A stretch of DNA of 64,000 nucleotides from the NCBI RefSeq assembly GCF_900113015.1, contig NZ_FONV01000015.1:160309-224308 (forward strand), given 5' to 3'. This document shows, in pieces, positions 34,246-42,216 of this stretch. Origin of the DNA: Actinoplanes philippinensis. Lineage in GTDB: Bacteria > Actinomycetota > Actinomycetes > Mycobacteriales > Micromonosporaceae. A program made the position numbers and the translations under genes. The notes under the pieces are model-generated. The model was not told where the DNA came from. It worked only from the letters and a program-made list of their open reading frames with translations, and ran no database searches. Every line of letters starts with the position of its first letter. The stretch's first letter is position 1.

Positions 34246-34884
34246 ATGCCGGAGCAACCGCAGTGGTCCGAGCGGACGCTCGACATGCCGCCGCAGGACC
34301 CGTGGGCCGATCAGCCGACCAGGCAGACGACCCCGGAGAGCGCCGCCACCGCGCAGGTGCCGGCCCCGCACGCACCCACCTCGCCGGGGCCTGCCCCGGC
34401 GCCCGATCGGTCCCCGTTCAGCCAGGGCCGGGCCCGGGTCGGGCAGCCGACCCAGCGCACCGAGCAGTTCCGCGCCGGGCACGAGCCGACCGGCACCGGC
34501 TGGCCCGAGGAGCACTACCGGGAGCGCCCGCAGCGCAGCCTCGGCTGGCACATGAGCCAGTGGCGCCGCGGCGGCGAGTGGAGCAGCGCCGCGGTGCTGT
34601 TCGCCTTCGTCGGCTGGGGCATCTGGGCGATCTCCGAGGGCGGCGACCTCGGCGGCCCGCTGATCATCTTCCTGGTGTCGCTGGTCGTCGCGGTGGGCGT
34701 GTTCGCGCTGGCCCGCCTGGTCGGCCGGCTGGTGCTGGAGCAGCGGATGGGCCGGGTGCGGCACACCGCCCGCGGCGCGCACATGGTGACCGGCGTCTTC
34801 CTGGCCGGTGTCGGGGTCGCCTTCCTGCGCCAGACCACCTGGGTGGTCGACGCGATCGAGTGGGTGTCCGCGTTGTTCCGGTGA
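34246..34884 (+). CDS. Hypothetical membrane protein
   Basis: A 212-residue protein. The first 110 residues are Pro/Gln/Thr-rich and probably disordered. Then come two adjacent transmembrane segments (WSSAAVLFAFVGWGIWAI and GGPLIIFLVSLVVAVGVFALARLVG), a basic loop (LEQRMGRVRHTARG) and a third membrane segment (GAHMVTGVFLAGVGVAFL). No family is recognised. The ATG at 34246 has GGAGGGG at proper distance. It is divergent from the GNAT gene and convergent with the SDR gene (4 bases between). Confidence 0.75.
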   Translation: MPEQPQWSERTLDMPPQDPWADQPTRQTTPESAATAQVPAPHAPTSPGPAPAPDRSPFSQGRARVGQPTQRTEQFRAGHEPTGTGWPEEHYRERPQRSLGWHMSQWRRGGEWSSAAVLFAFVGWGIWAISEGGDLGGPLIIFLVSLVVAVGVFALARLVGRLVLEQRMGRVRHTARGAHMVTGVFLAGVGVAFLRQTTWVVDAIEWVSALFR

Positions 34885-34888
34885 CGGG

Positions 34889-35761
34889 TCAGCTGACCGG
34901 CTTGCCACCGGTGATGCCGAGCACCTCGCCGGTGGTGTAGCTGGAGTCCTGAGCGGCGAAGTAGACGTAGGCGGCGGCCAGCTCGGCGGGCTGGCCGGCC
35001 CGCCCGAGCGGGGTGTCGCCGCCGAAGGACTCGACCTTCTTCTCCGTCATGGTGGCCGGGATCAGCGGCGTCCAGATCGGGCCGGGCGCGACCGCGTTCA
35101 CCCGGATGCCCTGCTCGGCCAGGTCCTCGGCGAGCGCCTTGGTGAAGGCCACGATGCCGCCCTTGGTGGTGGCGTAGTCGAGCAGCGCGCTCGACGACTG
35201 GTATGCCTGGATCGACGCGGTGTTGATGATCGCGGCGCCCGGCGGCAGGTGCGGCACGGCGGCCCGGCACAGCCAGAACATCGCGTACAGGTTGGTCTTC
35301 ATGACCCGGTCGAACTGCTCGTCGGTGATCTCGGTGATCCCGCCCGGCTGGGCCATCTGGTAGGCGGCGTTGTTCACCAGGATGTCGATGCCGCCGAGCT
35401 CGGCGCGTGCCGTCTCGATGATCGTCCGGCAGTGCGCCTCGTCACGGATGTCGCCGGGCAGCCGTACCGCCTTGCGGCCGGCCTTCTCGATCCACTGTGC
35501 GGTGTCGGCCGCGTCGGACTCCTCCTCCGGCAGGTAGGAGATCAGCACGTCGGCGCCCTCCCGGGCGAACGCGATCGCCACGGCCCGGCCGATCCCGGAG
35601 TCGCCGCCGGTGATGACCGCCTTGCGGCCGGTCAGCTTGCCGTTGCCGCGGTAGCTCTCCTCGCCGTGATCCGGCCGGTCCGGCATGGCCGAGGTGAGGC
35701 CGGGCGGCTGCTGGTCGCCGCCGTCGAGCGCGGGCTTGGGGTAAAGGTCACGCGGGTTCAC
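34889..35761 (-). CDS. SDR family oxidoreductase (YghA/stress-protein 39 type)
   Basis: A 290-residue NAD(P)-dependent dehydrogenase. It has an N-terminal extension with the P-x-D-x-G-E-E pattern (PDRPDHGEESYRGNGKL) typical of the YghA/GsiB-like stress group. Then TGGDSGIGRA is the cofactor loop, NNAAYQ the NNAG equivalent, a Ser in NTASIQA and Tyr/Lys in LLDYATTKG form the catalytic set, and APGPIWTPL follows. Substrate unknown; members respond to general stress in other bacteria. The GTG at 35761 has GGAGG upstream. It stands divergent from the glycosyltransferase gene. Confidence 0.92.
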   Translation of the reverse strand: MNPRDLYPKPALDGGDQQPPGLTSAMPDRPDHGEESYRGNGKLTGRKAVITGGDSGIGRAVAIAFAREGADVLISYLPEEESDAADTAQWIEKAGRKAVRLPGDIRDEAHCRTIIETARAELGGIDILVNNAAYQMAQPGGITEITDEQFDRVMKTNLYAMFWLCRAAVPHLPPGAAIINTASIQAYQSSSALLDYATTKGGIVAFTKALAEDLAEQGIRVNAVAPGPIWTPLIPATMTEKKVESFGGDTPLGRAGQPAELAAAYVYFAAQDSSYTTGEVLGITGGKPVS

Positions 35762-35860
35762 GTCATTGCCTCCACGGTCGGGTCGGATGTTCTCCGCATT
35801 CCCGGAAGACGTGCGGATAACCCGATTACGGGTATGCCGCCCGCCATGGGGGACTCACGA

Positions 35861-36742
35861 GTGAGCGTCGTCGTCATCACCTGGCAGCGACGCGAGGAGG
35901 CGCTGGCCTGTCTGGGCCGATTGCGCGAGCTGCCGGAACAACCGCACGTGGTGCTGGTCGACAACGGCTCCGCCGACGGGACCGCGGACGCGGTCCGGGA
36001 ACGTTTCCCGGAGGTCGAGGTGGTCGCCCTGCCCGAGAATCTCGGTGCGGTCGGCCGCAACATCGGGGTACGCCGCACCAGCACGCCGTACGTGGCCTTC
36101 TGTGACGACGACACCTGGTGGAGCCCCGGCGACCTGTCCCGCGCCGCCGACGTCCTCGACGACTGCCCACGCCTGGCGCTGGTGAACGCCCGCATCGTGG
36201 TCGAGCCGTCCGGTGCCGAGGACCCGATCGTCACCGAGCTGCGCGACTCGCCGGTGCCCGCCCCGGACTGGCTGCCCGGCCCGGCGCTCGGCAGTTTCCT
36301 GGCCGGCGCGTCGGTGGTGCGGCGGGACGCGTTCGTCCGGGCCGGCGGGTTCAGCGAGCGGCTGTGGCTGGGCGGCGAGGAGGAGCTGCTGGCCACCGAC
36401 CTGATCGCGGCCGGCTGGGAGCTGTGTTACCTGGAGGAGCTGACCGTGCACCACCGGGCGTCCCGGCTGCGCGACAGCACCCACCGGCGCCGGGTCGGGC
36501 TGCGCAACACGCTGTGGTTCACCTGGCTGCGGCGGCCGCTCGTCCCGGCCGTACGCCGCACCCTGTTCCTGGCCCGGACCGTGCCGCGCGACCGCACCTC
36601 GCTGCTCGGCGCGGTCGACGCGGTCCGCGGGCTGGGCTGGCTGCTGGCCGACCGCCGGCCCCGCCCGGCCGTGGTGGAGGCCCGTCTGGGCCGGCTGGAC
36701 GAGGCACAGCGGCGGTCGACCGCGCGGCGTTACGTGGGCTGA
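35861..36742 (+). CDS. Family 2 glycosyltransferase
   Basis: A GT-A fold enzyme of 293 residues. The N-terminal VSVVVITWQRREEALACL, VDNGSADGTADAV, LPENLGAVGRNIG and the metal-binding FCDDDTWW are classic family 2 motifs, close to rhamnosyltransferase-like members. The ED-type helix (GGEEELLATDLIAAGWELCYL) and VHHRAS close the domain. It is cytoplasmic without membrane segments. The GTG at 35861 is preferred, since GGGGGA stands seven bases upstream; ATGs at 35834 and 35846 are alternatives. Acceptor and pathway are unknown. Its end overlaps the convergent AtzH-like gene by 13 bases. Confidence 0.87.
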   Translation: MSVVVITWQRREEALACLGRLRELPEQPHVVLVDNGSADGTADAVRERFPEVEVVALPENLGAVGRNIGVRRTSTPYVAFCDDDTWWSPGDLSRAADVLDDCPRLALVNARIVVEPSGAEDPIVTELRDSPVPAPDWLPGPALGSFLAGASVVRRDAFVRAGGFSERLWLGGEEELLATDLIAAGWELCYLEELTVHHRASRLRDSTHRRRVGLRNTLWFTWLRRPLVPAVRRTLFLARTVPRDRTSLLGAVDAVRGLGWLLADRRPRPAVVEARLGRLDEAQRRSTARRYVG

Positions 36743-37110
36743 GCGGCCGGCTCGGACACGTGGGCGTGCACGATGCGCCAGCCCTCGGGCAGCCGGACCC
36801 ACGTCTGCGACTGGCGTCCCAGCACGTCGCTGCCGGGGTATCCGAACAGTGTCGTCACTACGGCGGTGCTCTGGCCGTACCCCCTGATGGTGGTGTCCTT
36901 GAGCCGGCGGCCCGGCGGCAGACCGCCCTGCGTCTGCCGCCACCTGCGTTGTTCCTCGATGCCGGCCTGCTGGTCGGCGATGCCGAACCGGATCGCCTCG
37001 GCGGCGAAGAAGCCGATGACCGTGTCGACGTCGTCGGCGACCAGCGCCCGCTCGTAGGCCTCGAACACCTCGGTGACCTGGGCGATCACCTCCGGGAGGT
37101 CGCGTTCCAT
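36730..37110 (-). CDS. AtzH-like (DUF3225, NTF2-fold) protein
   Basis: A 126-residue NTF2/SnoaL-like protein. The sequence VTEVFEAYERALVADDVDTVIGFFA, then FGIADQQAGIEEQRRWRQTQGGLPPGR, matches the AtzH/HpxZ group. AtzH proteins sit with amidases in cyanuric-acid and purine breakdown gene sets, and AtzH has been tied to handling of dicarboxyurea (from memory). Here it is the last gene of a six-gene run (GntR, amidase, two cysteine hydrolases, NCS2 permease, this). Its ATG overlaps the permease stop (ATGA). Function in this operon is inferred from company only. Confidence 0.85.
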   Translation of the reverse strand: MERDLPEVIAQVTEVFEAYERALVADDVDTVIGFFAAEAIRFGIADQQAGIEEQRRWRQTQGGLPPGRRLKDTTIRGYGQSTAVVTTLFGYPGSDVLGRQSQTWVRLPEGWRIVHAHVSEPAAQPT

Positions 37111-38687
37111 CAGGCCACCGGGGCCGGCTCTTCGAGTGAGGCCTCCTCGGGCTCCGGGATCCGGGGGACCGGCCGGGTCAGCGCGAAGGCCACGCAGACC
37201 GCGGTGAGGAACAGGTAGCCGAGCGAGACCGGCCCGTCCGCGTTGAACTGCACCTTCTCGGCGTGGATGAGGCCCACGAAGGTGAGGACCGCGCCGGCGG
37301 CGGAGAAGACCGCGGCGTGCCAGAACCGTTTGTCGATGATGAACGCGACGATCGCGCCGAGCACCAGGCCGGCCAGGATCGCGCCCTCGCCGAGCGTCTT
37401 CAGGCCGTCGTAGACCACCCCCGCCCCGGCCAGCGCCTCCGTCCCGACCTGCGCCGCTGTCGTCCCGGCCGCGGCGAGCGCGTTGTCCATCTGGCCGGTC
37501 GCCCAGGACGCGATGTTCGGGATGAGCGCGGCCACCACCGCGGCGGCGTGCGCCCGCGGCGTCGCCTGGAACGCCTGCGCGCCGATCAGCAGGCCGATGT
37601 AGAGCAGGATCGGCACGATCGCCGCGGTCGGGAAGATCGCGCCGAGCAGCCCGAACAGTCCGAAGAAGCAGAGCAGGGCGATCACCACGCCGGTCGCCAT
37701 CGAATATCCGGTACGGCCACCGGCCGCCTTCCACCCCGGGTGCCCCACGTAGACCGCCGGCGGGAACGGCGACCCGAGACACGAGCCGATCACCGCGCCC
37801 GCCCCGTCGGCGAGCAGCACGCTGCGCAGGTTGTACCGGTCGCCCGCGGTGGCGGCGCTCTCCACGTTGGTCATCGCCTCGGTGAAGTTGTAGACCCCCA
37901 GCGGGATCGCGGTGGCCAGCAGCGGCGCCATGTCCTTCAGCCCGTCGATCAGCAGGTCGACCTTGAGGTGCGGGAAGGCGAACGCGATGTCCCGCGCGGC
38001 GCTCTGCACGTCCGGCACCGACATGGCCCCGCCGATCCAGCCGATCGCCGTGCCGACCAGCAGCGCGGCCAGCCCGATCGGGAAGTTGAAGGGCAGCTTC
38101 ACGTCGGTGAGCAGGCCGATCAGCAGCAGCCCGAGGACCGGCAGGGCGATCCACGCGTAGTTCCACATGTTGCCGGCCGGGTTCATCGAGATGAACGTGA
38201 TCGAGATGCCGGCCAGGGTGCCGAGCAGCGCGGCCCGTGGCGTGTACTTCCGGATGTACGGGCCGACGAACGCGCCGATCAGCACGATCACGCCGATGAT
38301 GAAGGCCCACGCGATGCCGGCCGTCCACGCCGCGATCGGGTCCTTCGTGGTCAGGTAGATCGGCAGCATGATCACGAAGATCACGATGAACATGTGCGGG
38401 ACGCTCGGGCCGTACGGCAGGGCCGTCACGTCGGTCCGGTTCTCCCGTGCCGCCAGCCGCCGGGCCAGCAGGGTGTAGTAGATGTTCCCGGCGACCAGGG
38501 CGATGCCCAGCGCCGGCAGGATCACGCCGAAGACGTCGCCGGCCGGCATCTGGATCACGCCGAGGCACAGGCCGGTCAGGGTGAGCACATTGACCAGGAC
38601 GTTGACGCCGAAGCCGAAGAAGGCGTTGGTGTCACCCCGGACCCAGTGGGGCAGTTTGGCCGCCGGAGCGGCTGTGGTGGCGGTCAT
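37110..38687 (-). CDS. NCS2-type nucleobase/urea-oligomer permease
   Basis: A 525-residue polytopic membrane protein with about 12-14 hydrophobic helices. The N-terminal FGFGVNVLVNVLTLTG, TALPYGPSVPH, and the central segment GVYNFTEAMTNVESAATAGD (the substrate-binding region of NCS2/AzgA-type carriers) place it among xanthine/uracil/hypoxanthine permeases. In this operon the likely cargo is a small nitrogen-rich compound hydrolysed by its neighbours, rather than a purine; that is inference. Five bases separate it from the cysteine hydrolase upstream, and it overlaps the AtzH-like gene downstream. Confidence 0.88.
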   Translation of the reverse strand: MTATTAAPAAKLPHWVRGDTNAFFGFGVNVLVNVLTLTGLCLGVIQMPAGDVFGVILPALGIALVAGNIYYTLLARRLAARENRTDVTALPYGPSVPHMFIVIFVIMLPIYLTTKDPIAAWTAGIAWAFIIGVIVLIGAFVGPYIRKYTPRAALLGTLAGISITFISMNPAGNMWNYAWIALPVLGLLLIGLLTDVKLPFNFPIGLAALLVGTAIGWIGGAMSVPDVQSAARDIAFAFPHLKVDLLIDGLKDMAPLLATAIPLGVYNFTEAMTNVESAATAGDRYNLRSVLLADGAGAVIGSCLGSPFPPAVYVGHPGWKAAGGRTGYSMATGVVIALLCFFGLFGLLGAIFPTAAIVPILLYIGLLIGAQAFQATPRAHAAAVVAALIPNIASWATGQMDNALAAAGTTAAQVGTEALAGAGVVYDGLKTLGEGAILAGLVLGAIVAFIIDKRFWHAAVFSAAGAVLTFVGLIHAEKVQFNADGPVSLGYLFLTAVCVAFALTRPVPRIPEPEEASLEEPAPVA

Positions 38688-38691
38688 GTCG

Positions 38692-39348
38692 TCACTCCTG
38701 AATCGCGGCGATCAGTGCGGGGGATTCGGCGACCCAGCCGAAGATGCCACCCTGGGCGGCGATCATCTTGAGGCCGACCTGCTGGAACTCAGGGAAGTAG
38801 GAGCCGACGCAGTCGGCCAGGACCAGGCACTCGTAGCCGCGGTCGTTCGCCTCACGAACCGTCGTGTGCACGCACACCTCGGTCGTGACCCCCGTGACGA
38901 CCAGGGACTTGATGCCGTCGTTGTCCAGGATCTTGTCGAGATCGGTGGCGTAGAAGGCGCCCTTGCCGGGCTTGTCGACCACCGGTTCGCCCTCGGCCGG
39001 TTTCAGCTCGTCGATGATGTCGTGGCCGTACTGGCCGCGGATGAGGATGCGGCCGAACGTGCCCTCCTGGCCGATCATCGGCCCCCGCTTGAGCTTCGCC
39101 GGCGGACAGTCCGAGAGGTCCGGCAGGTGGCCCTCGCGGGTGTGGATGATCGGCAGTCCGGCCGCCCGCCAGGCGTTGATCAACGCGGTCAGCGGTGCGA
39201 TGGTGCGCCGGAGTTCGGCGACGTCGTTGCCGAGCGACTCGCCGAAACCGCCGGGCAGAAGGAAGTCCCGCTGCATGTCGATGACGACCAGCGCGGTCTC
39301 GTGTGCTTGGAAGGTGAAGGGTCCGGGTTGAGCGTCGACAGTAGGCAA
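38692..39348 (-). CDS. Cysteine hydrolase (isochorismatase fold), first paralogue
   Basis: A 218-residue hydrolase of the isochorismatase-like family. The triad is visible: Asp in ALVVIDMQRDF (about residue 24), Lys in VVDKPGKGAFYATDL (about residue 128) and nucleophile Cys in GVTTEVCVHTTVREANDRGY (about residue 161). Members of this subgroup include biuret hydrolase and the related triuret hydrolase, which cleave ureide amides. It lies one base from the second paralogue upstream, with which it shares the HTREGH and PGKGAFYAT segments. Substrate assignment between the two cannot be made by eye. Ureidoacrylate or N-carbamoyl compounds are alternatives. Confidence 0.9.
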   Translation of the reverse strand: MPTVDAQPGPFTFQAHETALVVIDMQRDFLLPGGFGESLGNDVAELRRTIAPLTALINAWRAAGLPIIHTREGHLPDLSDCPPAKLKRGPMIGQEGTFGRILIRGQYGHDIIDELKPAEGEPVVDKPGKGAFYATDLDKILDNDGIKSLVVTGVTTEVCVHTTVREANDRGYECLVLADCVGSYFPEFQQVGLKMIAAQGGIFGWVAESPALIAAIQE

Positions 39349-39349
39349 G

Positions 39350-40042
39350 TCATCCTCCCGTTGCCGCTATCACGTCGTCCGAAGTGGCGACGCAGCCGAA
39401 GACGCCGCCCTGCATGGTGACCATGTGCAGCGCGGCGGTGTGGTTGGACGGATCGGTGGCCCCCGTGCAGTCGCTGAGGATCAGGCACTCGTAGCCACGG
39501 TCGTTGGCCTCACGCATGGTCGTGTGCACGCAGACATCGGTGGTGATGCCGGTCAGGATCAGATGCGTGATGCCATGGGTACGGAGCACGAGATCCAGAT
39601 TCGTCGCGTAGAAGGCGCCCTTGCCCGGCTTGTCGACGATGACCTCGCCGGGCGCCGGGGCGACCTCGGGCACGATCTCCCACCCCGGCTCACCTTTGAT
39701 CAGGATCCGGCCGCACGGCCCCGGGCCACCGATCTCCGCCCCGATCCGCGCGGACCGCCACCGCTTGTTGGCCGGCAGGTCGGACAGGTCGGGGTCGTGG
39801 CCCTCCCGGGTGTGGATCACGAGCATGCCCAGCTCACGGACGTGGGACAGCAGTTTCGCGGTGGCCGGCAGCCCGGCCCGGGTCAGCTCGATGTCGTAGC
39901 CCATCGAGTCGACGTAGCCGCCGGGCCCGCAGAAGTCGGTCTGCCAGTCGATGCAGAGCAGCGCGGTCCGGTCCACCGGAACCGAGCCGTCGTAGGGCCA
40001 GGGATAAGGATTCGCGGGTACCGGGCCGATGCGTGCGGTCAT
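39350..40042 (-). CDS. Cysteine hydrolase (isochorismatase fold), biuret-hydrolase-like
   Basis: A 230-residue paralogue of its downstream neighbour. Triad: Asp in LLCIDWQTDFCGPGGYVDSMGYD (about residue 32), Lys in VDKPGKGAFYATNL, Cys in GITTDVCVHTTMREANDRGYECL. The N-terminal PANPYPWPYDG start and the FCGPGGYVDSMGYD segment are, as far as I recall, typical of bacterial biuret hydrolases and close relatives. Such enzymes release ammonia from biuret to leave allophanate, which the adjacent amidase could finish. Seventy bases separate it from the amidase upstream. Confidence 0.9.
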   Translation of the reverse strand: MTARIGPVPANPYPWPYDGSVPVDRTALLCIDWQTDFCGPGGYVDSMGYDIELTRAGLPATAKLLSHVRELGMLVIHTREGHDPDLSDLPANKRWRSARIGAEIGGPGPCGRILIKGEPGWEIVPEVAPAPGEVIVDKPGKGAFYATNLDLVLRTHGITHLILTGITTDVCVHTTMREANDRGYECLILSDCTGATDPSNHTAALHMVTMQGGVFGCVATSDDVIAATGG

Positions 40043-40112
40043 GTGTCAGTTCCCTTCAGGCGATGGTTCCGCCGGCCGCCGCCGGCGGTGAGGTCTCGGG
40101 TGCGGCCGACGG

Positions 40113-41351
40113 TCATCGCTCCTCCGGCGGAAGCGACCGCGCCAGCGCCATCAGCAGGTCGTCGCTGAACGCCGGCCCGAACAACGTCAGCGAGGCCGGC
40201 CGCCCCTCCTCGGTGAACCCGTTCGGCACCGTCACCGCGGCCATGTCCAGCAGATTCGCGAACTGGGTGTAGCGGCCCAGGATCAGATTCCGGCCGATCG
40301 GGTCCGCGGCGATCTCGTCGTGCGTGAACGTGGTGCCGACGGTCGGCAGCACCAGAACGTCGATCCGCTCCCACATCCGGTCCGCGGCGGCTCGCAGCTC
40401 CTGCAGCCGGTGCTGGGCCCGGAACGCGTCGGCCGCGGTGAACCCGAGCCCGGTCTCCAGCACCCGGCGGGTCACCGGCAGCACCGACTCCGGGCGCGCC
40501 GTGAGGAACTCGCCGAGATCAGCCAGCCGCTCGGCCACCCACGGCCCGCGATAGAGCAGGTCGCCGGCCTCCAGCAGCGGCCCGACGTCCACGGTCACGT
40601 CACCGGCGAACCGCGCGTAGGCCTTCTCCTGCCCACTGTCGCCGAAGAAGTCGAGACCCGCCGCGACGCCCACCCGGGGTCGCCCGGCCGGCCGCGCCTC
40701 CCGCGGCGCTCTTCTCGACCAGGGATCCTCGGGTACGAACCCGCGCGCGACCCGCATCACGCGATCGGCCAGCGACAGCTCCCGGGCGAAAACCGAGACG
40801 CAGTCCAGGGACCGGCAGGCAGGCACCACCCCGAGCGTGCTGAGCAGCCCACGGGTCGGCTTGATCCCGGCGATCCCGTTGAACGCCGCCGGAACCCGCC
40901 CCGACCCGGCGGTGTCGGTGCCGAGCGCGAAGTCCACCGAGCCGTCGGCGACCGCGACCGCCGACCCCGAGCTCGATCCACCGGAGATCAGCCCGCCGCC
41001 GAAGACGCTCGCCGGCGCCCCGTACGGCGATCGTGTCCCGGTCAGCCCGGTGGCGAACTGGTCCAGATTCGTCTTCCCGACCACCAGCGCCCCGGCGTCG
41101 ACGAGCCGCTGCACGACCGGCGCGTTCCGCTCGGGCAGATAGGCGAAGTCGGGGCACCCGGCGGTGGTCGGCAGCCCCGCCACGTCGATGTTGTCCTTGA
41201 CCGCGAACGTGACCCCGGCCAGCGGTAGCCCCGGATCGACAGCGGCCGCGCGTCGGTGCAGCTCACTCGCATCGAACCGGCTGATCCAGACCGCATCCTC
41301 GTGTCCGTCCACATCGTCGATTGTCGACAATTCTGTTTCATCGAGGACCAC
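40113..41351 (-). CDS. Amidase, short allophanate-hydrolase-like
   Basis: A 412-residue amidase-signature enzyme. The Lys is in FAVKDNIDVAGLPTT (about residue 52), the two serines are in GGSSSGSAVAVA and DTAGSGRVPA, and the AGCPDFAYLPERNAPVVQRLVDAGA context is like allophanate hydrolase (AtzF, DUR1,2 amidase part), which converts allophanate to ammonia and carbon dioxide. The usual C-terminal domain of about 120-150 residues is missing: the protein ends shortly after the last amidase strand (ASLTLFGPAFSDDLLMALARS). The GTG at 41351 has no clear ribosome binding site, and a palindrome lies within the first codons, so the true start may be the GTG near 41312. Confidence 0.85.
   Translation of the reverse strand: MVLDETELSTIDDVDGHEDAVWISRFDASELHRRAAAVDPGLPLAGVTFAVKDNIDVAGLPTTAGCPDFAYLPERNAPVVQRLVDAGALVVGKTNLDQFATGLTGTRSPYGAPASVFGGGLISGGSSSGSAVAVADGSVDFALGTDTAGSGRVPAAFNGIAGIKPTRGLLSTLGVVPACRSLDCVSVFARELSLADRVMRVARGFVPEDPWSRRAPREARPAGRPRVGVAAGLDFFGDSGQEKAYARFAGDVTVDVGPLLEAGDLLYRGPWVAERLADLGEFLTARPESVLPVTRRVLETGLGFTAADAFRAQHRLQELRAAADRMWERIDVLVLPTVGTTFTHDEIAADPIGRNLILGRYTQFANLLDMAAVTVPNGFTEEGRPASLTLFGPAFSDDLLMALARSLPPEER
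41320..41331. promoter_or_regulatory. Perfect 12-bp palindrome at the amidase start, candidate GntR operator
   Basis: ATTGTCGACAAT is fully self-complementary and AT-rich in a very GC-rich setting. Its TTGTCGACAA core fits the general TNGT-N-ACNA pattern of FCD-type GntR operators. It lies inside the first codons as annotated, or 8-19 bases upstream of a downstream alternative start. The GntR gene is immediately upstream on the same strand, so autoregulated control of the operon is plausible. Confidence 0.45.
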
Positions 41352-41440
41352 GTCGTGTAACGGCGTGATTTCCCGCTGCTGTCCCAGCCTGTCCGCGCGG
41401 CGGTGATCAGTTCGGCGACGCGGGCAGTCAGCGAACCCTC

Positions 41441-41510
41441 GTGGTCCGCGAACCCGGGCAGTTCGCGAGCCGGGGCGGTCCGCGAACGCGCGTGGTCCGC
41501 GAACCCGGGC
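41441..41510. repeat. Direct repeats between the amidase and GntR genes
   Basis: The 19-base word GTGGTCCGCGAACCCGGGC occurs at 41441-41459 and again, exactly, at 41492-41510. Degenerate copies of GGTCCGCGAAC and TTCGCGAGCC fill the space around them. The whole 174-base gap between the two genes seems to be built of these and holds no gene. Confidence 0.75.
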
Positions 41511-41525
41511 GGTCCGTAGACGTGG

Positions 41526-42161
41526 TCAGTTCAGATAGGTGCGCGCTCCGTGACCGCTCAGCGCCTCCAGCAGCGCCGCCGCGTCACCGTGCTCGGCGGC
41601 GGCGAACAACCGCTCGTGCCGCAGCACCCCGTCCTCCGCGCGGGCGGTCTCCGCCTCGCGCCGCATGTTGACCGCCATGTAGAGCTGGATCCGCACCAGG
41701 ATCGACTCGTACAGCCCGGTGAGCTGCCGGTTGCCGCTCAGCGCCACCACCTCGACGTGGAACCGCCGGTGCGCGTTGGCCAGCTCCAGCCGGTCGTCGG
41801 TCTCGGTCGCCTTACGGATCGACTCGAGAGCGGACCGCAGCCGGCTCAGATCGCGGCCCGGGGGAGTGGTCGTCACGGCGTGCCGCTCCAGGACGTCGCG
41901 CACCTCATACAGCTCGCGCACGTCGTCGTCGGAGAGCGTGGCGACCCGTGCGCCACGCCGCGGGATGTGCTCGACCAGGCCCTGCTCGGCGAGCTGCCGC
42001 ATGGCCTCCCGCAGCGGCGCCCGGCTGATCCCGAGGCGGCGGGTCAGCTGCTCCTCGACCAGCCGCTCGCCCGGATCGGTCCGGCCGCTCAGGATGTCTC
42101 GCCGCAGCCGATCGACGGCGAGCTCGACGAGACTGTACGTCTCCAACTCCCCGTCGCTCAC
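41526..42161 (-). CDS. GntR family regulator, FCD subfamily
   Basis: A 211-residue transcription factor. The N-terminal winged helix (AVDRLRRDILSGRTDPGERLVEEQLTRRLGISRAPLREAMRQLAEQGLVEHIPRRGARVA) is textbook GntR, and the C-terminal helical FCD domain (ELYEVRDVLE, ANAHRRFHVEVVALSGN) has His residues that usually bind a metal and an organic acid. It is on the same strand as, and upstream of, the amidase-hydrolase-permease run, and is the obvious candidate regulator. The effector could be a pathway intermediate such as allophanate or biuret; this is conjecture. Confidence 0.93.
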   Translation of the reverse strand: MSDGELETYSLVELAVDRLRRDILSGRTDPGERLVEEQLTRRLGISRAPLREAMRQLAEQGLVEHIPRRGARVATLSDDDVRELYEVRDVLERHAVTTTPPGRDLSRLRSALESIRKATETDDRLELANAHRRFHVEVVALSGNRQLTGLYESILVRIQLYMAVNMRREAETARAEDGVLRHERLFAAAEHGDAAALLEALSGHGARTYLN

Positions 42162-42216
42162 CCGGCAAGTCTGCCAGCCCGCGCCGGTGCGGCACGGGCT
42201 GGCCCCGGCCGGGCGC

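Noticed and set aside
31814..42161. An antiphage defence island in the accessory block.
   Set aside because: No helicase, nuclease-kinase, toxin-antitoxin or other defence module could be recognised; the genes are metabolic, regulatory or exported.
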